From the NCBI GenBank assembly GCA_946413485.1, contig CAMKKS010000002.1, forward strand, positions 1-61,630: a stretch of DNA of 61,630 bases. The letters are read 5' to 3'. A program made the position numbers and the translations under genes. Below the pieces are notes generated by a model. It was not told where the DNA came from, ran no database searches, and worked only from the letters and a program-made list of their open reading frames with translations. Below, piece by piece: positions 14,927 to 23,433 of the stretch. The stretch comes from an uncultured Rickettsiales bacterium (GTDB taxonomy: Bacteria; Pseudomonadota; Alphaproteobacteria; Rickettsiales; Deianiraeaceae). The stretch's first letter is position 1. Each line of letters starts with the position of its first letter.

Positions 14927-15817
14927 ATGAAATTTACTGATTTTTTAAACGAAGATTATTTGAAGATCGATTATAAAAAACTTGAAAAGATCGACGATAT
15001 TTCAACAATGTTCAGATTTCCGTACAAAACTTATGAAGATTTAATGTATTATATTCATGATGATAAGCATCTCGGGAATTCAAACTCGTTAAAAGATGCG
15101 ATTAAATTCTACGGTGAAATAAATAATAAAACTCTTTATCGCGGATGCTCAGACAAAGAGCTTGCTTCTCTCTTAAAAACAGGTAAACCTAACAGCGGAT
15201 TTGCGCTTTCCTTCTCCGAAAGTTATTCTGAAGCTAAAAAGTTCGGACCAAATGTAATTACTGTTGAACCTCGTTCTTTAAGAGGATTTTGTCTGTGGAA
15301 GTTTTATCATTATTATTATGAGCTTGTGATGGCATGGTGTAAAGTTCACCACGAAGATCCTGAGAATTTTATTCCAGACCCAGAATATTGGCATGACACG
15401 GTTATAACCGAAAAAGAATGGGTTTTTGATCGAGATACTGAGTGGGCATGTATCAACGAAATTGACTTGGTTTTCACTGAAAAATCTCAAGCTCCTGATT
15501 CAGTGAATGTTTATCTGTCAAAAAATGATTTTGCTAAAAGAATTGCTGAAGTATTTTCAGATATTAAAGGCATGGTTCTTAAGAAGAAGTTCCTTCCTAC
15601 CCAGGATAATTATTATCCAGAAGTTGAATTTAGATATGACGGTTCTCAATATGTAACTCAGGATAAAATCAAAAGATTATGTACTAAAGTCGCAAAAGAA
15701 CTGAATTCTGATTTGGTTGTTGTTGATAATGCTTACCCAAATGAATACAGTTTTGGATTTAGAAGAAAAGGCAATAAGAATTGTTATTGTAATTTCACTA
15801 TTATTGTTAACAGCTAA
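14927..15817 (+). CDS. Putative ADP-ribosyltransferase with capsid-targeting-like N-terminus
   Basis: A 296-residue protein whose N-terminal half fits the R-S-E class of mono-ADP-ribosyltransferases: Arg72 in LYRG, Ser-Phe-Ser at 95-97, and Glu-x-Glu at 162-164 (TEKEW). T4 Alt, ModA and ModB use this fold to modify host RNA polymerase and ribosomal proteins. The start MKFTDFLNE resembles the T4 capsid-targeting peptide MKTYQEFIAE carried by Alt-type injected proteins, with L-x-E at 7-9. An exact late promoter and AAAGGA site precede it, and hairpins follow. Late synthesis, packaging and injection is a consistent inference. Confidence 0.7.
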   Translation: MKFTDFLNEDYLKIDYKKLEKIDDISTMFRFPYKTYEDLMYYIHDDKHLGNSNSLKDAIKFYGEINNKTLYRGCSDKELASLLKTGKPNSGFALSFSESYSEAKKFGPNVITVEPRSLRGFCLWKFYHYYYELVMAWCKVHHEDPENFIPDPEYWHDTVITEKEWVFDRDTEWACINEIDLVFTEKSQAPDSVNVYLSKNDFAKRIAEVFSDIKGMVLKKKFLPTQDNYYPEVEFRYDGSQYVTQDKIKRLCTKVAKELNSDLVVVDNAYPNEYSFGFRRKGNKNCYCNFTIIVNS

Positions 15818-15983
15818 AAACAACGTTATTCAAAATTATTAAAAGCTCATTACGTTATTTTAATGTATTGAGCTTTTTCTTTTATAAAAACAACGTAATG
15901 AGTTTTATCAAAAAGTCTATTACGTTGTTTTTTATAAAATTTTTAATTATTATATATATTATAAAAACATTAAAAATATCACT
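15818..15983. repeat. Two hairpin repeats and promoter-like AT block
   Basis: No gene. One imperfect hairpin (about 15823-15861) and one longer one (AACAACGTAATGAG...CTATTACGTTGTT, about 15889-15932), which probably terminates the ADP-ribosyltransferase transcript. TATAAAAA (15960-15967), one base from the late octamer, precedes the 15984 gene. Confidence 0.6.
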
Positions 15984-16709
15984 ATGAAAAACATTTTTAT
16001 TTTAAACGGTAAAACAATAAAAATCAGGTCTTTAAAAACAAAAGAAGAGCTTGAGATTTTACAGTTCCTTTTTGTTAATCCAAATCCGACAGAAGTTGAG
16101 ATTGATAATGTTATTGACGATGTTCTCAGAATGGAAGATTTGAATCCTTCAGAATTTTCAAAAACTGAGAAGCTTTGTCTTCTTTTAAAAATCAGAGAAT
16201 ATACTTTTGGAAATGAGATAACAATCAAATTTAAATGCTCAAAGTGTAAAAAACCGGCAGAATCTACTATTTTTATAAATAATATTTTAGAATTAGCAAA
16301 AAAGCACGATGATAGAATTCATGGATTATTTGAAAAATCAGAAAATGTGACTTTAGAAGATATTTTGGACGAAAAAATTATCGAAGATATGGATTATGAC
16401 GAATACGAAGAGCTTTCAAAGAATATTAGAGATTATTTAGATTTTTACGATTTTAGAATTGTTTTTAAATGTTTATATTGTAAAGAAGAAAATTTTTCGA
16501 TTTTGAATCCTTTGAAGATTTTAGAATTTATTTCAGAAGAAAATTTTGGTTCATTAAGTAAGTATATCCATCTTTTAGTTTATTACGGTCATTTAACACG
16601 CTCAGATATTCTTGAAATGACCCCGTTAGAACGGATTTTTGAGCTAAACCTTTTACAGGAAACACAAAAAGAGATAACAAAGAACAGAGAAAAACAAAAT
16701 GGCAACTAA
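15984..16709 (+). CDS. T4-type baseplate hub chaperone-like protein
   Basis: A 241-residue acidic protein resembling the T4 gp26/gp51 baseplate-hub assembly family (T4_baseplate). The signature is a zinc-ribbon-like pair of Cys motifs, FKCSKCKKPA (about 76-85) and FKCLYCKEEN (about 162-171), followed by a helical C-terminus. In T4-like phages these genes lie beside tail hub and tape-measure genes, as here: the start of the 1384-residue tape measure overlaps its last 11 bases. Its own SD is weak. Confidence 0.65.
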   Translation: MKNIFILNGKTIKIRSLKTKEELEILQFLFVNPNPTEVEIDNVIDDVLRMEDLNPSEFSKTEKLCLLLKIREYTFGNEITIKFKCSKCKKPAESTIFINNILELAKKHDDRIHGLFEKSENVTLEDILDEKIIEDMDYDEYEELSKNIRDYLDFYDFRIVFKCLYCKEENFSILNPLKILEFISEENFGSLSKYIHLLVYYGHLTRSDILEMTPLERIFELNLLQETQKEITKNREKQNGN

Positions 16710-19700
16710 TACCCCAGCTCCGGCAGCTCCGGAAAAACCAGCAGACTTTCAAAAACAGGTAAAAGATGTTGAAAGCTGGATTAGATACTGGCGAAGACGT
16801 TTTAAACCGCAAGACGGTTCAGCCGCTTTTTCCCCAGCGATGATGAATCAGCAGAAGCAGCTTCAAAAACAGAATCTTGATGTTTTAAAGCAGCTTTTAC
16901 AGAACCAGACTCAAAAATCTCAAGTTGTCTTTGTTAAAAATGAGTATAATCACGAAAAGCTGGACCCTACTGAAATTAAGAAGCGCATGGAATTTGACCG
17001 ATCCGTTTCTAAAGAATTGAATAATCTTTTAGACGATATCAGAGGTTCTTTATTCGATGTTAACAGTGAAGTTGAATTTGACACAAGATTAAATCACATT
17101 AGAGAAGAAAAGCTTGAAAATCTTTTAGAATTACAAAGACAATTAACAGAAGTTAAAACCGAAGATGAATTATCAGGGCCTTATTTGAAGCAGATTGCCG
17201 GTTCGATAGCTAGAATTAACGCAACTTTAAAGGAAACACAGGATGCTTTAATAAAGAAACAGAACCTGGGACAGACAAATCAGCCTAAAATTAACATTAC
17301 TTTAGGAAATTCTGAACCTTTTCCTTCTTCACCAAACGCAATGGCTGGTTATTCTATGGCCAACGCATCTTCAGACAGCTTAGGTTTAATCGGCGCTGCC
17401 GCGATGTCCTTTGTCTTTATAAGACACTTTGCTGAAATGGCAAAAGGAATAGGTAAAAAGTTTTCACTTTCGAACAAGCTTGCAGCTTTCGGTTCCGCAA
17501 AACTCTTTACTAACACAGGAAAAATGCTTGACGGTATGGCAAATATTATGAAAGGTATACCAGCTGCTTTAGGCGGATTTCCAACTTTTAAAAAGTGGGG
17601 TGCTGAAATAGCAAAGAGAATCAGCCGATCTTCTGTTATTAAGGGTATTATAGCGCGTAAAGCTCCTATTTTAGGAGTTTTGGGTGTTGCCGGCGCAGGC
17701 GCTGCCGGTTATGGTGCTTATGCAGGTATTACAAATTTTTCTGAATATTTAGATAAAACTTTTGATCCTGAAAAATCAAAATCTCCGCTTGTTCAATTAT
17801 TATTCCTTGATCAAGTAAAAGCTGTTAAATTAGGTGGGAATGACGGCGAAGCTTTACTTCAAATGTTTAAAGTTTTTACTTTAACAAAAGGTCTTTTATT
17901 TAGTGAGGAAATTGGAAAAGCTATCAAGAAAGGATATATTGATAGAAGAGTTGCTAAAAGTTTATTTAGAGATAAAGCTTTTATTAAAGATTTTTCAAAA
18001 CCAACATTGAAAAAAATATGGCAGACATTACGAGGAACGAGAGACTATGCTGCAGAAGCGTTTGAAGCAAGTAATATTCAAAATTTTAAAAACAAAATAA
18101 ACAGTCAAATTGCGGAGCTTAAAAGAAAAAGATTAGGAGCAGTTCCATTCAGTAGAGATAGGCTTAATATTAATAAACAAATTAAGCTTAAAGAAAATAT
18201 TTTAAATAATTTAGATAAACGTTTAAAAACATCTAAAGCTTTTTTGAAAAAATTTTATGATGATAATAAACTCACAGTAAAGAAAACAACCCCACCAAAA
18301 GGCTTAATAGCTAAAATATGGAAAGGTTGTAAGTTTATCGGTAAAGTGCTCAAAAAGATCCCGTGGTTAAACGGTGGCTTTCTTATATATGATTATATCA
18401 GATATGTAAGACAGCAACCAGCTAAAATGATTGAAAAATGGCGAACTGAATTTTCTAAACCTGATGGAAAATATAACGATTTAGACTGGTCAATAAAGTA
18501 TAAAATACTCAAAAATATGGAACGAGTTGCCTATTGGTGGTTAGCCGACTTAGGTTTCCAGGTGAGTATTTTAGCTGCAAATTTTGCTTCAACATTTTTA
18601 GGCCCTGTAGGATTTTTAACAGTTGGTGCTGTTACAACTTTAGTTGATATTTTATACACAAAATTCAGGGATTGGAAGTTAGGTTTCAAAATGGCAGATT
18701 GCGATTTTGATAATCCTTTAACTTTTATCAATCCAAAAGAGCTTATCAACAAAAAAGGTTTAGCCTGGGCTAAAAATAACAATCTTAAAATTGATCAAGA
18801 CACTTTAGATGAGGCTTATGGCGATTCTGGTGCATTCGTAGTTGATGCTAAAAATAATAATATTGATTTTAAATCTGGTAAAATAACATTAAATGCTGAA
18901 GATTATGAAATTTCCTTGTGGAAGTTCAGATTTTTAGGTGCTGAAGATAAAGCTCAGGAATTAGCAAGCTTTTCAACTTATGCGTTAGTGAGATATTTAA
19001 GCCTTGACTCAAAATATGGAGCGCGTAATCCTATTCAAAAATTAAACAAATCATTTGAGTCAGGTGAATTTTCTTTCAATCTTCCTGGTTATTATGAAGA
19101 TTTTCTTTTCCTTCGAAATAATTTCAGTATTGAAACGTTTATAACGGGTACTGACCATAAAGAATATACTGAAAAACTGATGGCTTCATTTGGAGGTTTA
19201 AAATTTTTAAGTATTTTATTTATTGATAAAGAATATTTAAATTCTCTTTTAAATCCACCAGGATTAGATTTAAAAATTTTACAAACTAAATGGATGACAT
19301 CTTATGATTATTTAAAAGAATTTAACGTAAAATCTGAAATTCCTGTTCCTAACAAATTAAAAGAGTGGCTTCCTAAAGCTATTTTCGCGTTTTATGTTTT
19401 AATGTTTTTAAAACCATTGGATAAGATTTTTGAAGATTATGAAAAGACAGTTTTAACAGTAGCAAAATATTTTATTAAAGATTATGAAAAATTAATTCCT
19501 GTTTTAAAAGAGAATGCGAAACAATTTGTTATTTCACATAGGGGAAATGATGTTAATCTTGATATGAGCAAGATTAAAGAAGTTGACGTTAATTCTTTAG
19601 GTAAAGTAAACGAAGTTGATAAAGTTTCTGTTGTAACAACCGCCGGTTATGAAATGGCAATTTTCGAAGCTTCAGAAAAGTTTTTTGAAAAATATGATAA

Positions 19701-20853
19701 AGTCAAAGATCCTGGAGAGAAAAGAAAATACATGAGAGAATTCATTTCAGCTAAAGTTTCAAAAGAATTAAGAAACGAATTTGGGCATTTCAACCCTGGT
19801 TATTTAACCCCTGCTTTAACTCAGTATATTATATCCAATTATACTATAGGAAATGAAGCAGATATTGAAAAAGCTGTTAAAAAAGCTATTGAAAAATTTA
19901 AAGATATTACAGGTTTAAACAAAAATAATTTTGGAGATGTTTCGAAAAAATTCTTAAATGTTACTCAAACAGTTAATTTTTTAAATGATGCTTATAAAGG
20001 TGGATTGTTTAACGAAAAATCTTTAAAATCTGATCTTGAGTCAGTTTCAGCTAATATTTCAGAATATGTAAAAGCTCCAGCGAATATCGGCAAGCCAAAT
20101 ACAACACCTGACTCTGCACCATATCAGGATCCAGGTCCGAGCTCTGCTCCTTCTGTTTCACCAAATGAAACGGAACTTATCGGCGGCGTTGATATCACAG
20201 CAATGGCCGATAAGGTTATGTTTCACCATCCAAAGACTGGCGAAAAAATTTATCCATTTAAAAATGAAGAATCTAAAAAATATTGTGCTATGGGCGCAAA
20301 AACAATCCTTAGAGATGTTTTTGGTATTCCTTATATTCACGGAGACGCCACTGACATGCCGGATAAAGCAAAATTTAAAGAATATTTTTCGGAAATTCAA
20401 AAACCTTCACAGTTTCAGAACGGTGATGTGTATGTAATCAAAGGTTTTCCTGATCATCAATATGGGCACATGGCAGTTTTTGTAAATGGTAACTGGTATT
20501 CTGATTTTAAACAAAAACGTATAAATGTTTATGGACGTCCAGACTCTTATATTGCAGGTCTTACAAAATTTTTCAGACCTAAAAAATATATGAATGGTGC
20601 TCCGGCAGTTAAAATTTCCGGTGTTCCTTCAAGCTCTCAGAGTTCTTCTGGCACAAACATTTCAAAACCTGAAAGCTCTCGAGCGTCTGAAGTTGAAGAA
20701 CGACTTAACGGAAAAGGAAATCAGAAAGAAAAGAAAACAGAAGCGGTTGTTGTAAAAACACAGGAAAATAAAAATTCACAACCTGTGAACACTCACGGAA
20801 TGGCTGAGGAACTGTTTTTGATTAAAATTGATAATTTAGGATTTGTTTGCTAA
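16699..20853 (+). CDS. Tape measure / tail protein with C-terminal CHAP-like peptidase
   Basis: A 1384-residue tail protein. The N-terminus is helical and Gln/Lys-rich, and hydrophobic Ala/Gly segments (about 230-250, 320-345 and 620-650) resemble the membrane-active helices of tape measures. Long helical regions follow. Near the end a Pro/Ser linker (about 1138-1155) leads to a CHAP- or NlpC-like domain: Cys1196 in KKYCAMGAK, and GDVYVIKG...GHMAVFV with His1257. That domain should cut peptidoglycan during DNA injection. It is much longer than T4 gp29 and is translationally coupled to the hub chaperone. A strong terminator follows. Confidence 0.75.
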   Translation: MATNTPAPAAPEKPADFQKQVKDVESWIRYWRRRFKPQDGSAAFSPAMMNQQKQLQKQNLDVLKQLLQNQTQKSQVVFVKNEYNHEKLDPTEIKKRMEFDRSVSKELNNLLDDIRGSLFDVNSEVEFDTRLNHIREEKLENLLELQRQLTEVKTEDELSGPYLKQIAGSIARINATLKETQDALIKKQNLGQTNQPKINITLGNSEPFPSSPNAMAGYSMANASSDSLGLIGAAAMSFVFIRHFAEMAKGIGKKFSLSNKLAAFGSAKLFTNTGKMLDGMANIMKGIPAALGGFPTFKKWGAEIAKRISRSSVIKGIIARKAPILGVLGVAGAGAAGYGAYAGITNFSEYLDKTFDPEKSKSPLVQLLFLDQVKAVKLGGNDGEALLQMFKVFTLTKGLLFSEEIGKAIKKGYIDRRVAKSLFRDKAFIKDFSKPTLKKIWQTLRGTRDYAAEAFEASNIQNFKNKINSQIAELKRKRLGAVPFSRDRLNINKQIKLKENILNNLDKRLKTSKAFLKKFYDDNKLTVKKTTPPKGLIAKIWKGCKFIGKVLKKIPWLNGGFLIYDYIRYVRQQPAKMIEKWRTEFSKPDGKYNDLDWSIKYKILKNMERVAYWWLADLGFQVSILAANFASTFLGPVGFLTVGAVTTLVDILYTKFRDWKLGFKMADCDFDNPLTFINPKELINKKGLAWAKNNNLKIDQDTLDEAYGDSGAFVVDAKNNNIDFKSGKITLNAEDYEISLWKFRFLGAEDKAQELASFSTYALVRYLSLDSKYGARNPIQKLNKSFESGEFSFNLPGYYEDFLFLRNNFSIETFITGTDHKEYTEKLMASFGGLKFLSILFIDKEYLNSLLNPPGLDLKILQTKWMTSYDYLKEFNVKSEIPVPNKLKEWLPKAIFAFYVLMFLKPLDKIFEDYEKTVLTVAKYFIKDYEKLIPVLKENAKQFVISHRGNDVNLDMSKIKEVDVNSLGKVNEVDKVSVVTTAGYEMAIFEASEKFFEKYDKVKDPGEKRKYMREFISAKVSKELRNEFGHFNPGYLTPALTQYIISNYTIGNEADIEKAVKKAIEKFKDITGLNKNNFGDVSKKFLNVTQTVNFLNDAYKGGLFNEKSLKSDLESVSANISEYVKAPANIGKPNTTPDSAPYQDPGPSSAPSVSPNETELIGGVDITAMADKVMFHHPKTGEKIYPFKNEESKKYCAMGAKTILRDVFGIPYIHGDATDMPDKAKFKEYFSEIQKPSQFQNGDVYVIKGFPDHQYGHMAVFVNGNWYSDFKQKRINVYGRPDSYIAGLTKFFRPKKYMNGAPAVKISGVPSSSQSSSGTNISKPESSRASEVEERLNGKGNQKEKKTEAVVVKTQENKNSQPVNTHGMAEELFLIKIDNLGFVC

Positions 20854-20860
20854 AAAAAGA

Positions 20861-20887
20861 AAAACAGCATCTTTTGGATGCTGTTTT
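20861..20887. terminator. Strong hairpin terminator after tape measure
   Basis: AAAACAGCATC pairs perfectly with GATGCTGTTTT around TTTTG, eight bases after the tape-measure stop. A runs on the left and T runs on the right allow both directions. Confidence 0.9.
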
Positions 20888-20984
20888 CGTGGTGTGTTAG
20901 ATTGTTATCAGGTGGATAGTTATTATAATTTTTTCACATGTAACAATAATATTTATAAACGGGAAAATTCAAAATGAGACAGGT

Positions 20985-21287
20985 TTAAGTATTTTTTATT
21001 AAAAAATTAAAATATTTTTTATCCATAAACTCTTTTATCTCATCGGTGGATTTTAAGTTTGAAATCTGCCTGTCATCAATTAACTTTTTAAAGTGTTCAT
21101 AACCAGCTTTATCAATAATTTTAAAGATTTTCTTTCCTTTTAAATAATCAAAAAATACATCATTTATATTCTTTATAATACTGAGTTTATGAGAGTCTTT
21201 AAGATTTGACTCTAAAATGTATTTTATAACATAATTAGAATAATCTTCAACATAGTTTCCGTGTTTATCATAAAACATAATTTTCAC
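20985..21287 (-). CDS. Hypothetical early protein
   Basis: Unrecognised 100-residue helical, Lys-rich protein. It is monocistronic behind a clear early promoter (TTTACA-16-TATAAT at 21309-21336) and an AAGGGTGAAAATT site. Confidence 0.65.
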   Translation of the reverse strand: MKIMFYDKHGNYVEDYSNYVIKYILESNLKDSHKLSIIKNINDVFFDYLKGKKIFKIIDKAGYEHFKKLIDDRQISNLKSTDEIKEFMDKKYFNFLIKNT

Positions 21288-21308
21288 CCTTTAAATGTAT
21301 ATTCTTAT

Positions 21309-21336
21309 ATTATAACATCTTTAAAATATTTGTAAA
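21309..21336 (-). promoter_or_regulatory. Early promoter
   Basis: TTTACA (21331-21336) and TATAAT (21309-21314), 16 bp apart. Confidence 0.8.
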
Positions 21337-21339
21337 TGC

Positions 21340-21808
21340 CCTTTAAAAGCTTTTATTTAAAATATTTTTATAATATTTTTATATAAAGAATATCAAAAAA
21401 TTTTTTTATAACGTAATAGACTTTTTGTAAAAGCTCATTACGTATTTTTTAATTCATTTTAAAGTTCTAGAACTCATTAAAAACCAGAACTTTTAATTAT
21501 TTATTTAAACGCTCCTGGATAGCTCTGGATTGAGTTCTATCGCATTTTAACCGATTTGGTATAGGTACAGTAAGGCTTAGCGTGTAACGCAAAAATGAGC
21601 ATTTAATGAGAGTTTTTATAACGTTATTGAAAATCACGAAAAGTCTATTACGTTATAATTTTATTTTTTCAATTTCCTTATATAAAGATATTTAAAAATA
21701 TTTTAAATAAAAGCTTTTAATAGAGTTCTAGTTTTGACCGAGTTCTAGAACTCTCAAAATTCGATATTAAAAGTATTTTTATGATATTTTTATATAAAGA
21801 AAATAAAA
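21340..21808. repeat. Composite intergenic repeat module with structured element
   Basis: No gene. In order: CTTTATATAAAG-like block, ACGTAATAG hairpin (about 21411-21445), a full TTCTAG site at 21465, the structured element (21506-21612), a second hairpin (about 21616-21655), GATATTT/CCTTATATAAAG block, TTCTAG sites at 21726 (half) and 21743 (full, 17 bp later), and a second AT block. Confidence 0.7.
21506..21612. ncRNA. Conserved structured element, copy A
   Basis: One of four related elements. It has the first hairpin GATAGCTC...GAGTTCTATC, the conserved core GGTATAGGTACAGTAAGG, and a CGCATTTT/AAAAATGAGC pairing, and ends in TGAGAGTTTTT. A small extra hairpin GCGTGTAACGC is specific to this copy. 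Transcription is not shown. Confidence 0.45.
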
Positions 21809-21842
21809 AAAATCACCTTTGAATTACTTCAAAAGTGATTTT
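21809..21842 (-). terminator. Hairpin terminator
   Basis: AAAATCACCTTTGAA pairs with TTCAAAAGTGATTTT (one mismatch), followed on the minus strand by a T run; it lies just after the stop of the 21872 gene. Confidence 0.75.
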
Positions 21843-21871
21843 GATTATGAGGAATTAAATGTCAAATATCG

Positions 21872-22333
21872 TTAAAAACTTTTCTTCTTCAAAAATGTTA
21901 TATCTTCAAAAACCATGAAAGTATCTCTTTTAGCTTTTGAAATGTATTCGTTCAACTCATCAGCACAGCGGGAAAACGCTTCGAGGATTTTTGCTACTTT
22001 CATGTAGTGTTTAGCAGAACGTTTTCCACCGTCGATATTAAATTCAATGTCAAAATAATCTCTTGATGTCGAACCTACTTCGTACTTCTCATCTCGTTTA
22101 AATGTTTCAACAAAATAAGGTCGAGTTGTTACATTGTACTTCAAATCAAACGCAATTTTTAAATGATTGTCATCAGAAACAGCACAGTAGAGTGACTGAA
22201 CTAAAGCGAATTCACTCAGATTTTTCTCTAAAATCTTTTTAATATCATTAAAACCTTTTGATTTTTCCATCAGTTTAAAATCAATTTTTTCACAGATAGT
22301 ATCTGAACCATGTAAATAGTCTCTAAATGTCAT
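21872..22333 (-). CDS. Late protein with capsid-targeting-like N-terminus
   Basis: An unrecognised 153-residue protein starting MTFRDYLHGSD, similar in plan to the capsid-targeting N-termini of other late orphans here, although it lacks the Glu of the L-x-E cleavage site. It stands alone, with an exact late promoter 28 bases upstream and a terminator just after. An internal head protein is possible. Confidence 0.55.
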   Translation of the reverse strand: MTFRDYLHGSDTICEKIDFKLMEKSKGFNDIKKILEKNLSEFALVQSLYCAVSDDNHLKIAFDLKYNVTTRPYFVETFKRDEKYEVGSTSRDYFDIEFNIDGGKRSAKHYMKVAKILEAFSRCADELNEYISKAKRDTFMVFEDITFLKKKSF

Positions 22334-22360
22334 TTTTAATCCTTAAAATTTTTATATTGT

Positions 22361-22368
22361 ATTTATAA
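22361..22368 (-). promoter_or_regulatory. T4-type late promoter
   Basis: Exact TATAAATA on the minus strand before the ATG at 22333; it overlaps the last bases of the region before the endonuclease VII stop. Confidence 0.75.
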
Positions 22369-22370
22369 TT

Positions 22371-22880
22371 TTAATTATACGGTTCAATCTTAAATTCAAA
22401 ATAAAGTGCTTTAAGCTTCTTCGTCATTTTCTTTGATTTTGGATATTCTAACGGTTTTTTCTTCGGATATTTTTCTGAAAATTCCTTAGCAAGCTTGTTA
22501 AAATTCTTCTTTGACAGGATTTTCGATTTTGGAACCTCAGTAGGGTGAACGTACGGATATGGTTCTCTCTGATAATATTCAATCAAACGTTTTAAAAAAT
22601 CAATTCTGTCTTCCCTTGTTTTTGCCATTTGAAATCGTTTTGTTGAATTCCAAATTTTTCCCTCAGTACAATTGCAATCCGCACATAAAACACCACGGAC
22701 TAAACCGTCACCATTAGGACCGTTCTCATCAGATTTTTTATTTTTGTGCTGGTGGTCTAAAGTTATTCGGTCTTCTAAAGTAATATCTTTTCCACAAATT
22801 GCGCACTTAAAATTCTGCTTTTCTAAAATAATTTTACGAATTTCAGATATTTCAGAACTTTTTAATTCTTTCAATTCCAT
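22371..22880 (-). CDS. 49: Recombination endonuclease VII
   Basis: A 169-residue homologue of T4 gp49, the Holliday-junction resolvase that debranches DNA before packaging. It has the diagnostic ββα-metal/zinc pattern: CAICG (about 25-29), LDHQH (about 42-46), then VRGVLCADCN (61-70), matching the order and spacing of T4 endonuclease VII, plus a basic helical C-terminus. The length is close to T4's 157. AAAGGAAATTTT precedes the ATG. Confidence 0.92.
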   Translation of the reverse strand: MELKELKSSEISEIRKIILEKQNFKCAICGKDITLEDRITLDHQHKNKKSDENGPNGDGLVRGVLCADCNCTEGKIWNSTKRFQMAKTREDRIDFLKRLIEYYQREPYPYVHPTEVPKSKILSKKNFNKLAKEFSEKYPKKKPLEYPKSKKMTKKLKALYFEFKIEPYN

Positions 22881-23027
22881 TAAAATTTCCTTTAAAAATG
22901 TTTTTATAGTATTTTATATATAAAGAACTTAAAAAATTTTTATAACGTAATAGACTTTTGAGCGAAGCTCAATACGTTGTTTTTGAATGAACTTAAAAAT
23001 ACGTAATGAGCTTTTACAATTTTCTTA
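22881..23027. repeat. Two hairpin repeats with GCGAAGC loop
   Basis: No gene. A TTTATATATAAAG block upstream of the endonuclease gene is followed by hairpins at about 22942-22982 and 22999-23037. The first contains the mini-hairpin GAGCGAAGCTC (GCGAAGC at 22962-22968). Confidence 0.7.
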
Positions 23028-23222
23028 TTACGTATTTTTACTGAAAATCCATTTATCTAAAAAGAAGAAAATAAATGAACCGCAAGCTTGACCTAACAAA
23101 ATATTCAGCCATAAGGGGGTTTGATAATAATCAAAAACAAGCATAAAAGGAATCATCACAATTCCTGAAAACTGCCATCTTAAAAAATAAATTAAAAATA
23201 GTTTTGAAAAATATTCTTTCAT
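23028..23222 (-). CDS. Small membrane protein
   Basis: A 64-residue protein with two hydrophobic segments (about 7-30 and 36-56) around a polar turn, and a basic C-terminal KWIFSKNT. Function unknown; superinfection exclusion or lysis control are possibilities. It lies immediately after a terminator, and no clear promoter of its own was found. Confidence 0.55.
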   Translation of the reverse strand: MKEYFSKLFLIYFLRWQFSGIVMIPFMLVFDYYQTPLWLNILLGQACGSFIFFFLDKWIFSKNT

Positions 23223-23234
23223 AATAATTTAAAA

Positions 23235-23255
23235 AAGGCACTTTTGAAGTGCCTT
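23235..23255 (-). terminator. Perfect hairpin terminator
   Basis: AAGGCACTT pairs fully with AAGTGCCTT around TTG, followed on the minus strand by TTTTTT. It ends the 29-residue gene. Confidence 0.85.
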
Positions 23256-23278
23256 AAAAAGAGGTTAAAAAATTCTAA

Positions 23279-23368
23279 TTACATAAAATAGCCATTCTTT
23301 TCATAAGAAAAATAATACTTCTTAGTGAATGGTGGTAAAGTTTCTTTATTTTTTCTTAAAAAATTCAT
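23279..23368 (-). CDS. 29-residue late peptide
   Basis: A very short gene supported by its signals: an exact late promoter (23399-23406), a strong CAGGAGATATTTT ribosome site before the ATG, and a perfect terminator 24 bases after the stop. The peptide is basic and aromatic (MNFLRKNKETLPPFTKKYY at its start, ending YFM). Function unknown. Confidence 0.65.
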   Translation of the reverse strand: MNFLRKNKETLPPFTKKYYFSYEKNGYFM

Positions 23369-23398
23369 AAAATATCTCCTGTATTAAACATACACTAA

Positions 23399-23406
23399 TA
23401 TTTATA
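23399..23406 (-). promoter_or_regulatory. T4-type late promoter (29-residue peptide)
   Basis: Exact TATAAATA on the minus strand, 30 bases before the ATG at 23368. Confidence 0.75.
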
Positions 23407-23433
23407 TTTTAAAACGTGACGGAGTTAACGTTT

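Noticed and set aside
15278-15490. Minus-strand frame inside the ADP-ribosyltransferase gene
   Set aside because: Antisense to the R-S-E motif region, no ribosome site; a shadow.
18531-18782. Minus-strand frames within the tape measure
   Set aside because: No start signals; they are antisense to a clearly coding long gene with consistent domain content.
20941-20960. TATAAATA on the minus strand near 20949
   Set aside because: No open frame or ribosome site follows within 100 bases; the match is probably chance in AT-rich DNA.
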